From Pholis gunnellus (taxonomy: Eukaryota; Chordata; Actinopteri; Perciformes; Pholidae): DNA of 64,000 nucleotides. Positions 1 to 10,510 of this stretch are shown here, one piece after another. The notes beneath the pieces are model-generated. The model had not been told where the DNA came from, did not search any database, and saw only the letters and a list, made by a program, of their open reading frames with translations. The position numbers were made by a program, and so were the translations under genes. Position 1 is the stretch's first letter. Every line of letters starts with the position of its first letter. The stretch is from the NCBI GenBank assembly GCA_910591455.2, contig OU342809.1, positions 22,190,349 through 22,254,348 of the forward strand. Reading direction: 5' to 3'.

Positions 1-89
1 CTTGCACTGTATTGCTCCGGCTCTGTGAATTATCTGAGCTTTTTCTTTTTACAACTTTTGCTCTCCCTCCATAGAAAGCAGACAGAAAG

Positions 90-292
90 CAGTTTTCCTG
101 TTTTCAGTCCCTATGCTAAGCTAAGTTTAGCCGGCTGCTGGCTACACGAATGGAAGTGACATCAAATCCAATTCATATCAATAATGGGTACTTTCGTCTG
201 TTCTAATAATGTATTATCACTCACTGTCAAAAAAATTAAATTCTCTGCAAAAAGGACATTTTGTCCCAAAATGTCAACCTACTCCTTTAATG
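90..292 (+). repeat. TTAAAGG-ended fish MITE, right-hand part
   Basis: Contains ATGCTAAGCTAAG followed by GCCGGCTGCTGGC and ends in CCAAAATGTCAACC...CTCCTTTAA. This is the right half of a teleost interspersed repeat I recognise (TIR consensus about TTAAAGGAATAGTTCGACATTTTGGGA). Further copies are at 25.6, 43.5 and 45.9 kb. It lies in the calb2 intron left of exon 3. Confidence 0.55.
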
Positions 293-342
293 AAAACTAC
301 AGATTTTAAAGCATAAAAGAAAAAGCACCTTCCAGGCCTTAC

Positions 343-432
343 CTCTGACATCTCAATTCGTCCGTCTTTGTTCTTGTCGAACTTCTGCATGAACTCCTTC
401 ATCTTTTCTCTGAATGTGGGGTTTGAAGGGTC
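343..432 (-). CDS. calb2: calb2 coding exon 3
   Basis: 90 nt, 30 codons, phase 0 at both ends. Acceptor TCCAG right of 432; donor GTAAGG to the left at 342. It encodes DPSNPTFREKMKEF and the second EF loop, DKNKDGRIEMSE. It is the last calb2 exon in the window; nothing exon-like is visible in bases 1-342. Confidence 0.94.
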
Positions 433-3400
433 CTGGAAAACATTTGCACTCAGTACAAGTGAAACCTGAGTGGCCAGTATGCGTGCGTGTGTTTAATCTC
501 TACTCCTTGAACTCACCACCCCTGCTCCTCTCCGGGCCATCTCCAACTCCCTGAAGAAGCTCTCCAGCTCCTTCCCCTCGATGTAGCCATTACCTGGGAG
601 ACATACAGAGCCATACACCTATATGTCATCGCAACATACCACAAAAGGGCGCATTTCAGCATCGCTGACATGCAAAAGAAAACAATAAAAACATCTGCAC
701 AGATGTGGTCACAGTGTCAAACAGATCCCAGCATGGCTCGATTTTGGCCCGGTATTGATCCAAACATGAGCCTTTACGAGTGAGTGTCTTCCTTCCCCCC
801 CTCTGGCTCAATAGATTAGACTATTGACTGACACGATGCAAAGTGATCACTCCTCAAAGACTGTGTTTCGCGGGGTTGTACACGAGAAGAGGCTATATAT
901 GGAAAGCTGCTTTTCTTGGTTTTTGAAGGTGTTGATCCACGGGCAGCTTCTTTTATTCCACGGAGATCAATACCGCTGTCAGCGGGGAGTTCGGCAAATG
1001 GGAGGAATCAATATAGATAACAGTGTACTTTCTACCCGGTTCTCTTTTTTTTTTTTTCATCAAGACTTGTGAAAGCGATGATATTTTGCCACAAGGAACT
1101 GAAGTTCTAAAATGTTTCAACCATGTCTCACTGAATGCTGTCAATCAATTTGACACACAACGTGTCACTTTTGTCGAATTGGGGCTCACCCTACAAAGAT
1201 GTCCATCACATTTTCTTGGATTCCGCCATGACAGATTTAGCGAGGGGAAAACAACGTTGATTATATCATCTCATGCTTACTCCCGGTGCTCTGCTGCCCT
1301 GACAAAACCTATTCAGAGGACAAATGAGTGTGCCCGCTTCACCCAGGTAGTCTGTGAGCCCGTGCCAACATCCCATCAACAAGCACGCCGAATGGCTGGA
1401 CAGATGGCTCCAAACGATGTGACTAGCTGCTTCAATAAAACCCTGGAAGGCAGAGCTGCCTCATTAAACGCTAACAAAGATTATTATGCCATCCACTTCC
1501 TCTCCTCTCCCTCTAACTCTCTGTCATCTTCTTTCTAGCTCCCTCTCCCCATCCAACCAGCATCTTAGCCTCTTTGTTCTATCCATGGAAATGCGTGTGT
1601 TTGTGTGCGTGTATGTGTGTGTGTGTGTGTGTGGGGGGGGGGGGGGGGCGTTCCTCAGCGATGTTATCAAAACTCATGAATACAGGCTCTGCTGTTTCAA
1701 TAAGTGGGACGGTAAAATGCCTCGCTGCTATCGAGCCTCCCTCCTGTGTGGGTCTTATTGACATTTAGCGGTCTGGAGAGGAATGGCCTGCTTGATAATT
1801 AAACAGAGTAAGATGTGATTAACTACAAGGCAAACGGCATAAAATGACAATAAAAATTGATTTATGAACAGATTATGCCAGAGCGCTGTCACACCTTCCA
1901 CAAATGCAGCCACAGAGCCATACGTCCCCATATGTTTGTGCGTAAAGGGAGCATCTGTTTGTACTGTGCTTTTTCATATCAGTAGGATAAGTGCTTACTT
2001 TCTCATTCAGCCTCTAAGACACAACAATGTGCTTGTGGTACCCTTTGAGGTTTTTTTCTATGAAATGTTGCAGTAAACTGTCCCAAGCATAGAAAAAGCA
2101 TCACTTCCAGCAGATACATTTCATGGCTGACTTCAACACACTTCCCTATCACTCAACTTAAATGTCGAATATAACTCGTTTTACATGTCCCACATGCTCC
2201 CACCGACTTGCTTCTCATACACTTTGGTCCCTCTGCCCGAGCCCTTAAAGCTCGCACCAACGAGCAAGATAAAAGGTTCACAAAACTTTTTGGCCCAAAT
2301 ACACACTCTTTTGGATGCTGCGTCATTACGGTCCCAGGAGACGGCGGTAAAGGCGCTTCAATCCTCCGGTTCTGATTCTAAAATTCAACCCCAACACAGG
2401 AAAACTCTCAAAGTGGGCAGCTGTGCCCACTAAGTGCATATTTAAAGCCTATATAAAGTGTATTTGCCTTTCAAAGGAGAGTGCAGCCCTGTCTATTCAA
2501 ATATGTTGGGTTCAGACCACGGCTGGGTCAATTCAGGAAGTGGATTTTGCTTGATGCTACCAAATTTCCATATGCAGGTTAATACAAAAATCATTGACAG
2601 CAAATGCTCTATAATTAGCAAAAAGGAACTGCAGTTGTTTCCTCTTTCAGCTTTGAAGTGACTGAATTGAGGAGGCCTGACTGAGACAGCAGAGAGAGAT
2701 GAGAGGGATGCAGAGCGGAGGAGCTGCGAGAGACGCAATCCAGATGAGACTTGATCCTGGGCCAACAGGGGAATATGTGGTTTCATCATCTCTGGGTGCC
2801 TCGCCTCCTGTGTATTTTTATCTGCAACTCAGGAGATGTTTACTCAATCTGAGCAAGCAAATTAGCTCTCCTCTCTTTCTGCCGAGCCAGAAGACACTCC
2901 CAGTAATGAGAGCAGGAATCAAACGCTGTAGCCAAATCTGTTGACGCTCACTGGTTGTATTTGATTTGCAAAGTGGCTCGTTGCAAAGCACGATATGTAA
3001 AGCACCTCGGGACTGAGGCACCCGGGTGGTATAGGACTGACATCCTGGGGCTCGAAAGCAGGACAAAAGAACAAAAACAACGATGCTTATGTCAACTTTG
3101 TCTGCACATTGGCTCAAGTGGAGGAGCCCAGCTGCTGAGCCCCAGACCGACTCCTCATTCCGCCCTGATTTCCCCACGGAGTGCATTTCAGCATGTGTGC
3201 AGGCGTCAAAACAGATCGCATTAGCAATGAAATCCCGGGAGCGTGTGTGTAAAACAAATAGGTGCGACACACTCGCGCCTTGACGACTCGATCAACGTTC
3301 TTGAGATGTTCCAAGAGAGGACTTTCTGTCCGGTTGCAGCCGGGGGTTCAGACTGGTCACTTATGTGAGTGTCCCAGTCTGAGTTTTTAAAAGGAAACCA

Positions 3401-3683
3401 CAAAAGAGATCTCCTTTCTCAAAACAGTTTCACCAGTTCACCAAATGCCCTTGATCCACAGAAAAAGGATTTCTATAATCAGACTTGTGAGGCATTCATG
3501 ACAGCAAACACGAATGATGACTTTGTTTCGGAAAAATAACTAAAGTCATACTGTCACTCTGCAACACAGACACATGCACACAGAGATATTTGCAGAGCCA
3601 GAAAGAAAGACTGAACTGTCAAATCTGTACGGAGACAGACAGAGGATTGAAGAAGAGATCATGACTGAGACCGAGGGAAGAAA

Positions 3684-3756
<73 letters not shown>

Positions 3757-4868
3757 TGGTGGGGAGGGAGACGCTGAATAAATTAGTATTACATGGGACA
3801 ATTTCACGTTGACAGGTATCGCATCTGCATCACATAAATCCATATTCATACCGGGCTACTTCCACTGCATAACGAGCATCACACACCTGACAGACCTTAT
3901 TGATGAAACTTAAATAAGCCCAGTTTTTGATTGCAAACGGATTCCAACAGGAGGAGCATCAGTCAGTGCCAATTGCTTACATGTAAAAGTAACATTCCAA
4001 ACTGTCAGTGAGTATAGGTTAACCCTCAAAGAGACTCTAATTAAATAATGAAATGATTGCGAAATAAAGATGAATTAACAGGAAAGAATTATACTCGCCT
4101 TGTAAGGCTCATTGAATATTTTAAGTGTAGTCTTTAAATAACTCAATTCAATATTTTAATGTGAAGGCTTGTCATTTGAAATCATGCATCCGCATGTGCA
4201 GTTAAATACAAAAAAATGTAATAAAATGAACGTGGTACCACGTGGTGTCGGGAGTGGTCCGCATCGGAGATTAATTTGGAAGACGTCGAACTTTTTTGAG
4301 GGATGCAGTGCTTCGATATATCCAGAATATCAGGTCTGATATTAGCTCATAAACATAACTGTTAAACATGAACATGCTGCGTTTGGCTACTTTGTTCTTC
4401 TACCACACAGGGAGCTTTAGACGACTAAAGAATATGATCACTAATTAAAGACAAAATAGACGCTATAATATTCAGAATGCTGTATTACATTATGGATGTT
4501 TTTTCTTTCTTCCTAAATAGTCGTTTGAATACGCCAAAACGACAAACATTTGGTGTTTTATTATAGTCTGTTTATTCTAGGCTTTATAACGGTTTTGCTC
4601 TATAGGAGGACGCGTTTCAATCCGTTTCCATGTATAATTATCAATAACCTACCTTCAATAGGCTGCATTTGACAGCAGTGATACACTCTGTAATCCAGCA
4701 TTATCTCGTGAGTTCGCAGTTTGGAATAACTTTTAGGAAAGGAGGAGGAAGAAGAAGAAAAAAAAGTGTCCTACCGTCAGCGTCGAAATGTTTCCAAATG
4801 TCGAGGAACTGGGACGCGGTGACCTCGGCCAGGTGCAGGTGAGGAGGCTGCTGTGCTTTGTTGGCCAT
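343..4868 (-). CDS. calb2: calretinin (calbindin 2), 5' half, partial
   Basis: Calretinin is a cytosolic hexa-EF-hand calcium buffer of neurons and sensory cells. Three exons are seen on the minus strand: 4868-4775, 593-517 and 432-343. They join in frame to 87 codons covering EF-hands 1 and 2. The N-terminus MANKAQQPPHLHLAEV and the linker ARRGAGVDPSNPTF match fish calretinin rather than calbindin-28k. EF loop 1 is residues 29-40 (DADGNGYIEGKE) and EF loop 2 is residues 76-87 (DKNKDGRIEMSE); both have the expected Asp/Asn/Gly/Glu calcium ligands. The remaining four EF-hands lie beyond the left edge. I cannot tell which teleost paralogue (calb2a or calb2b) this is. Family call is very secure. 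Confidence 0.95.
517..593 (-). CDS. calb2: calb2 coding exon 2
   Basis: 77 nt. The acceptor CCCAG lies just right of 593 and the donor GTGAGT at 511-516. It completes EF loop 1 (GNGYIEGKE) and encodes the following helix (LESFFRELEMARRGAGV). The reading phase fits exon 1 (two bases complete a codon) and leaves phase 0. Confidence 0.94.
1613..1648 (+). repeat. (GT)n microsatellite followed by G16
   Basis: A GT dinucleotide run to 1632 is followed directly by 16 consecutive G (1633-1648). The compound simple repeat sits in calb2 intron 1. Confidence 0.95.
3686..3752 (+). repeat. (GT)n microsatellite
   Basis: About 33 uninterrupted GT units in calb2 intron 1. Confidence 0.97.
4775..4868 (-). 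CDS. calb2: calb2 coding exon 1
   Basis: Contains the start codon (CAT on plus at 4866-4868) and codons 1-31 plus one base. The donor reads GACG|GTAGGAC on the minus strand. It encodes the helix and first part of EF-hand 1 (FLDIWKHFDAD). The exon ends one base into the glycine codon of the EF loop, which exon 2 completes. Confidence 0.95.
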
Positions 4869-4988
4869 GATGCTTCTCGAACGGATGCTGCTTGTGGATC
4901 AGAAGCCAGAAAAAAATCCGCCGCTAACTTTTCTGTCTCTCTCGTTCAAACACACCCCCACACTGTGGCCCCGGCGCGCCGCCCGCCG

Positions 4989-4996
4989 CTTTTTAA
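4989..4996 (-). promoter_or_regulatory. calb2: possible TATA-like box of calb2
   Basis: On the minus strand TTAAAAAG lies 121 bp upstream of the calb2 start codon, inside a GC- and CpG-rich block (about 4970-5055). Position and composition suit a core promoter, but the motif is short and no transcript start can be confirmed from sequence. Confidence 0.3.
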
Positions 4997-5082
4997 CCCC
5001 GGCGAAGGAGCGGCAGCGGCGCTGCACTGCCGCTGGGGGCGCGCATCCACCGACAGGACATCCATCTGAGTCAGCTTCCTCC

Positions 5083-5085
<3 letters not shown>

Positions 5086-5126
<41 letters not shown>

Positions 5127-5170
5127 TCTCTCTCCGTTCTCTCTCTCTCTCTCTTTCTGTGTTTTCTCTC

Positions 5171-5201
<31 letters not shown>

Positions 5202-5203
5202 GT
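5086..5203 (+). repeat. (CT)n polypyrimidine tract upstream of calb2
   Basis: Nearly pure CT tract of about 118 bp with a few interruptions (TATT, CCGTT, TGTGTT, CG). It starts about 220 bp upstream of the calb2 start codon. On the calb2 coding strand it is a GA tract, a type able to form triplex or GAGA-like structure. Confidence 0.95.
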
Positions 5204-5367
5204 GCGTTCAAGCTTGATGTGTGATAGGACGTCTTGGGTACTGCAGTGGACAGACTGATGTGTGAGTGTGTATATGTGTGTGTGAGAGAGAGACACAAAA
5301 TAGAAAGATGCAGATATAGTGAGCAGAGTGTTTGGTTGTTGCATCATCATGCTTTACAGTAGATCCT

Positions 5368-5374
5368 GTGTGTG

Positions 5375-5406
<32 letters not shown>
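5368..5406 (+). repeat. (GT)n microsatellite
   Basis: GT run with one early C interruption, in a GT-rich region (about 5260-5520) upstream of calb2. Confidence 0.93.
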
Positions 5407-6622
5407 ATCCAGTGCATATGCGAATTTCTATATGCACATGAAATGGATGTGTGTGTGTTTCCATGTGTGTGTGAGCTGACTGAGTGTGTTCCTCCCTTAC
5501 ATCTGTGTGTGTATCTAAGCGTGCAGCTCCCCGAGCAGACTTAATTAGAACTCACACACTAATCACATTTCCCACACTGCCTCCAGCCAGCAGTGATTAG
5601 CCCACATAATAAATGTAAATTCTAGAAGAAAAGAAAAAAGGAAAAAAAACGTTTTCATTAATGGCTATGCTGATGTGCAGAGGGGCAGTCAAAGCCACAG
5701 GATCCTATTAGGAGAATGAGGATTTAAAAAAAAAAGTACTCATATATATTTCTTCAACTCATTTACTCCAAGAGGTGATAATATTCAGGATGAAGTATTA
5801 CGACTGTAATGAGCAGGAGGGCAAGTATCCCTAGAAGCATATTCCTGCTGATGGATGGAATCTGCAAAGACATCTTGTTAAACAGAGAAGAAAAAGAGAA
5901 TCAATACTTTTTTCAACTGACTCACGGGTCTTAAAAGAACTGGGTGTTTTCTTAGTTGATTTTTGTACCTACAACTGTGTTTAGTAAATCTAGCAACTAA
6001 ATGCTGATGGAGCAAGTAGCAAGAAATAATTGAACTCTTGTTTTTTTCTGAAATGTGATCAAGATTTGTCAGGTTCAAAGCGTCGATGATTTTTTCTAAA
6101 ATGTATTTTAAAGATGTTTTTTTTTAATAAAATGTGTTGTACAAGTAGCAACTTTCTTTCAGGAATAACTTGCACGTGTGTGTTACAGTGTCTGTGTGCT
6201 GTTGATTTGTTGTTAAATAAATACTGCAGCTCCTCAACACCCCAGGCCAAGTCATTGTGTCTTAGCTATAAAGCCACCTGCTTCACGTCAGGTGGTCTGA
6301 TGGGGCACATAATTAAGATGATTCAGACAAACCAAGCCGGCACCGTCATGCATAAAGATGCGTTGTCGAACTCGACCTCGGCACGTCTCCCTCCCGAGGT
6401 CGAGGGGCAGTCATTTACCCCGCTCTGCATGCCGGTACAGTATGCAGTGCTGACACACTCGCTGGCAGCCGACTCCTTTTGCAGGGCAGCGCGCGCGCGT
6501 GAAAGTCACCGGAGACGCTGGTTTCTTTACGCTTGTCAGAAGTCACATCCACTAACAGGAGCGGTGCTGTACAGACTCAGCGCGAGCTCAGGTTCATGAC
6601 AGTGCACGAGAGCCGCACGCGT

Positions 6623-6627
<5 letters not shown>

Positions 6628-6702
<75 letters not shown>
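6628..6702 (+). repeat. (GT)n microsatellite
   Basis: About 37 uninterrupted GT units flanked by unique sequence. Confidence 0.97.
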
Positions 6703-7315
6703 CACTAGTGTTTAAGAGCGTGAACTCAGCAGAGCTGTCCCGCTGCATTTCCTCAGCTGCTCTTCTCACCCTGTAATAATCAATAGCTGGCGCTGGGCTC
6801 GCGTGGCACGGCGACAATAGATGAATCAACATTACACTATACAGACGGGGCCTGTCGCCAGCCTGCGGGGACTGCCGAGTCAAACCCACTTCATTCCCCT
6901 CTCTAATTCTCTTTAGTCTCTCCTAACGTCTCGTCTTTATCAGTGTGCCTGTCTACCGCGTCCCTCCATTCGTAGCAGGGGGACGCCGCTATTTTTGCGT
7001 CCTATACACGCACGTATTTCGTAGCGCGTCTCACGTTTGTCGCCACGAAGCTGAGTCGCGCAAACGTGCGCACGTGCAATTTCAGCCCAGTTGTTGGAGG
7101 TGTTGTGTTTGCGCCTCCCTCGTACATTTGTATGAATATTTCAGCTCCGCAGTGGGCTGCACCTCTGCGCACCGTTATGTGGATGAATTATGGAACGGAA
7201 AGGAGCGCGGGCGCGGAACAGCCGTTTCCACTTCATCTCAATCTCACGGCGTCGTCGCCTGTTTGAGGTGTGTTTAAAGTGAAGGCTTGAAAGAGACAGA
7301 GCGAGTGGATGCGTT

Positions 7316-7316
<1 letters not shown>

Positions 7317-7359
<43 letters not shown>

Positions 7360-7360
7360 C
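7317..7360 (+). repeat. (GT)n(GC)n compound microsatellite
   Basis: GT run passing into GCGCGCGC, an alternating purine-pyrimidine stretch of the kind prone to Z-DNA. Confidence 0.95.
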
Positions 7361-7503
7361 TTCTCCTTTATCTCCCTGCTCTTCGCGGATATCGGTTCCT
7401 TCACTGATCATCATTATCGTTGGAAGAAACTCGGGTTCTCCTTGAAAGCAACCATGTTGATTAATTCAGGTGACATAACCCTTCAGTACACACTCAGTCA
7501 CTC

Positions 7504-7513
7504 GCACACACAC

Positions 7514-7563
<50 letters not shown>

Positions 7564-7567
7564 ACAT
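7504..7567 (+). repeat. (CA)n microsatellite
   Basis: CA run with minor interruptions, about 150 bp from the preceding GT run and in opposite orientation, so the two tracts could pair as an inverted repeat. Confidence 0.95.
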
Positions 7568-10132
7568 AAACGCGTGCTCTCACCCATGACAGAAAATACC
7601 AGCATCCATATGTCATCTGCAAGATTTTATTTGACAGCAGCAACATTTGGTATTAAAATAAAGTATTTTTACGCCAATAGAGACATAGCGGGGTTTATTG
7701 TTTATTTAGTGAATTAGATTCTAACCTGAGACCTGGACACAGTAAATATGATTAACACATAACATCCTTCAGTTATTCAGTCTATAATGCAATCATGTGG
7801 AAGACTTCACAAACAACTAACAAGGAAATAAAATGCAACATGTGCGACTTGTGCCCATACAGGAAAATACTGAGCATGGAAAGTGAATCTTCAAATGAAT
7901 AACTTGCATGTAAACAACAATATTCATGTTTATTATGGAGCAGATTTGACACTTCGATGATGGCAGGCTTCACTCTGAGTGGAATTCCTCTTTTAAGACT
8001 CCCATTAGCATCCTGATGTTGAGCCTGATACAGATGGTGGAAGATGTTGGACTGCTGATTTAGGATTTCTCTGGCCTTTGCAGCTCTAATGAATGAGACG
8101 GTCGAGGGGACCTGGCAGGAGGTTCCAGATCGTCCTGGAGAAGATTGAACACTGCAGACCCAGGTATTACAGCCCTCCCTGATATTACAGTGCTGTGGTC
8201 TCTTGGTGTACGAATAAAAGGGATCCAAATACAATCCTACCCCAGAAAAACCTTCATACATCACTGCTGCTTGACCAGATTAGCCTCTGACTTTAGGCAT
8301 TTCTTTCAGATCAGATTTGATTGTGGACAGGCTTTTTCAGCTAAAACTCCATGACCTTTATTGAATGGAGATCCTTCCAGGATTGACATTGACAATGCCA
8401 TTTCAACACTTCATCATCAAATACATTAAATATTTAAAATAACTAATTTGTCTACTTCAAAAATAAGCAACTCTGATTTGATCTGCAAAATGTAGCCACT
8501 ATGCTTTATAGCTAAAATAAGCGTTTATTATACATTGTTAATAACAAGCAAACATCTAATGAAGGAAAGCAGGTGCAAGGTGGTCCCAACAATCCTGTTA
8601 GATCACAAGAATTATTCTATTCTCTATAATTAGCAACTGTTATTATGTGGAATATCCAATTTCTCTATCCAAGCACCAACATTTCAAGGCCAACGCATAA
8701 GTGCACAGTGAATACAACTTAAGCTATGAACGATGCTTTCATAGGTGCATACTTTGCTAAAGGCATATAAGACATACAGCATGTACCCATACAACAAATG
8801 TAATTTTAAATAATGGAGGGTATCACTCTACGAGTGTTAATTATAGACAATCATCTGTTTCATAAAACAAAAAACATGTTGCTGAGTCTCCATCTACAAG
8901 AGCAGGATGCTAGCCAGTGATCATAACTACTAACCATGGCACAATCATCCCAGTAGGTTAAAAGTAAACGTTTTGTGTGTCTATTATTAGTCATTAGTGA
9001 GCCGATCACAGAATTGTCTAAAATTCATTAAACCGTTTAGACGCAATCAAAGATACAGGTTCAGCCGGCAGAGAGCTCCCAGTCTTTTTAACACGTAGTA
9101 GTGTAGAGAGGAAACCCAATGGACCCGGCAGTACAAACGCTGGATAGAAATACACACCGGTGGGGGTTGTACAACAGCCACCGCTGCTGCTATTCCGATT
9201 CCTATCACATTTACTGATACATGATCTGGGATATATGAGAACATGACCAAGGGAATGGTGTACTATAATCACAAGTAGCCACCACAGTACTCTGGATTTG
9301 GACTCAAACGCAAAAATAAAAGTCAGTGTGTCATTTCAAATCTAATTCTACTTTCTCAACATTTCCCAAACCTGGTTTCCAGACCTCATGATACATGTGC
9401 ATCACTTTTTGTGAGAGAGCAACTTGCTGCAATGATGCAAAGTGTACTCCGGGGGTGTGTCGGTACACGGTGACATCACTGCAGGGTGTGGTTACAGGTG
9501 TATGCTTCTGACCACACCAGCCACAGGCAACAGCAGTCTGTCGGGGAAATATACTTGAATCTTCCAACCAGCGGTGATAAGTCACTTTTTATGTGTTTCG
9601 AGGGTTCTGATAACCCCCTAGTTCTTTTAATGATTTGCCCCAAAAGGATTGGACAGTGCTAAACCGAAAACAGGCAAAAATGAAAATTAAAGCCAACCCT
9701 TGTCTTCTTTTAAAACTTTCCGATTAATAGCTAACCTGCTAATTATTTCTCTTTCAATTTATATTACACTTCTGAAGAACACATTGAGCTAGCTGTGAGT
9801 AATATATACTAAGGTGTCTCCATGAAATTGATTCATGGGGACTGGATCCAGGGTTGTGAAAGTCCTGCTGTGATAGCACTGAATCACAAACTAGACACAT
9901 GCAATAATGCCAACATCCATCAAATGGCGTGGACATTTCTAGCTATTGACATTCTCAACATTTTTATCTTTACTCTGCTCCCTACCTCAAAAACCTCTCA
10001 CTCACTCCCCCAGTTATACCCAAATAAGTGACAACTTATCCACACATTTTTACCCTTTGTTCAAAGTTAGTCACCAACAACGTTGTTCTGAGGCTAGAAA
10101 TGTATTCTGTCTGCAGATTTGAGATGAAGGTA

Positions 10133-10329
10133 CTAGATCTTGAGGATGAGGTGGCTGACGAGCCTCTGGAGGTCCTGGGTTCTGCGCTGGGTGGTCTTCA
10201 GCACCTCCTCGTGGTTGGCCTTCTCAGCGCTGTCGTAATCCGTCACGACCTTGTTGGTGACGAGGGACAGGCCCAAGACACGCAGGCCACAGTGACGAGC
10301 CACCACCACCTCTGGCACTGTGCTCATAC
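10133..10329 (-). CDS. pnp: pnp coding exon 6 with stop codon
   Basis: 197 nt including the TAG stop at 10135-10133. It encodes MSTVPEVVVARHCGL, SLVTNKVVTDY (Asn247) and KANHEEVL (His261), then a short C-terminal helix ending in LILKI. The acceptor CTAG lies at 10330-10333. Confidence 0.95.
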
Positions 10330-10469
10330 CTAGACAGAGGGGAGAAGTCCGTCTCAGGTGCACTGACTTAATCATGAGCATAATAATAATAATATAATAA
10401 TCATATAATAATCAATCATGTGATTTAGAATTGTAAGAGTGTTAATTTAAAGAGTTTATACACATACAT

Positions 10470-10510
<41 letters not shown>

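Larger units (their letters stand above)
594..4774 (-). other. calb2: calb2 intron 1, no further exon seen
   Basis: 4.2 kb between coding exons 2 and 1. Apart from a GT tract with a 16-base G run near 1.63 kb and a long GT tract near 3.7 kb, I see no coding or RNA feature. ORFs of 60-170 codons here cross simple repeats or show no family resemblance. Confidence 0.8.
4869..10132. other. intergenic region between calb2 and pnp
   Basis: The 5.3 kb between the calb2 start codon and the pnp stop codon. It holds the calb2 promoter side, the CT tract, several GT/CA microsatellites and AT-rich unique DNA (about 7.6-10.1 kb). The pnp 3' UTR must lie just left of 10133, but I could not choose a poly(A) site. 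Reading all frames, I found no exon with recognisable coding similarity. Confidence 0.75.

Noticed and set aside
1023..1538. 171-codon ORF in calb2 intron 1
   Set aside because: Opens in a poly-T run, with no family motif and no splice context; a chance open frame.
6114..6599. 161-codon ORF between calb2 and pnp
   Set aside because: Mixed composition without recognisable domain; crosses unrelated sequence blocks and a GCGCGC stretch.
10028..10333. 101-codon plus-strand ORF
   Set aside because: Antisense shadow of pnp coding exon 6.
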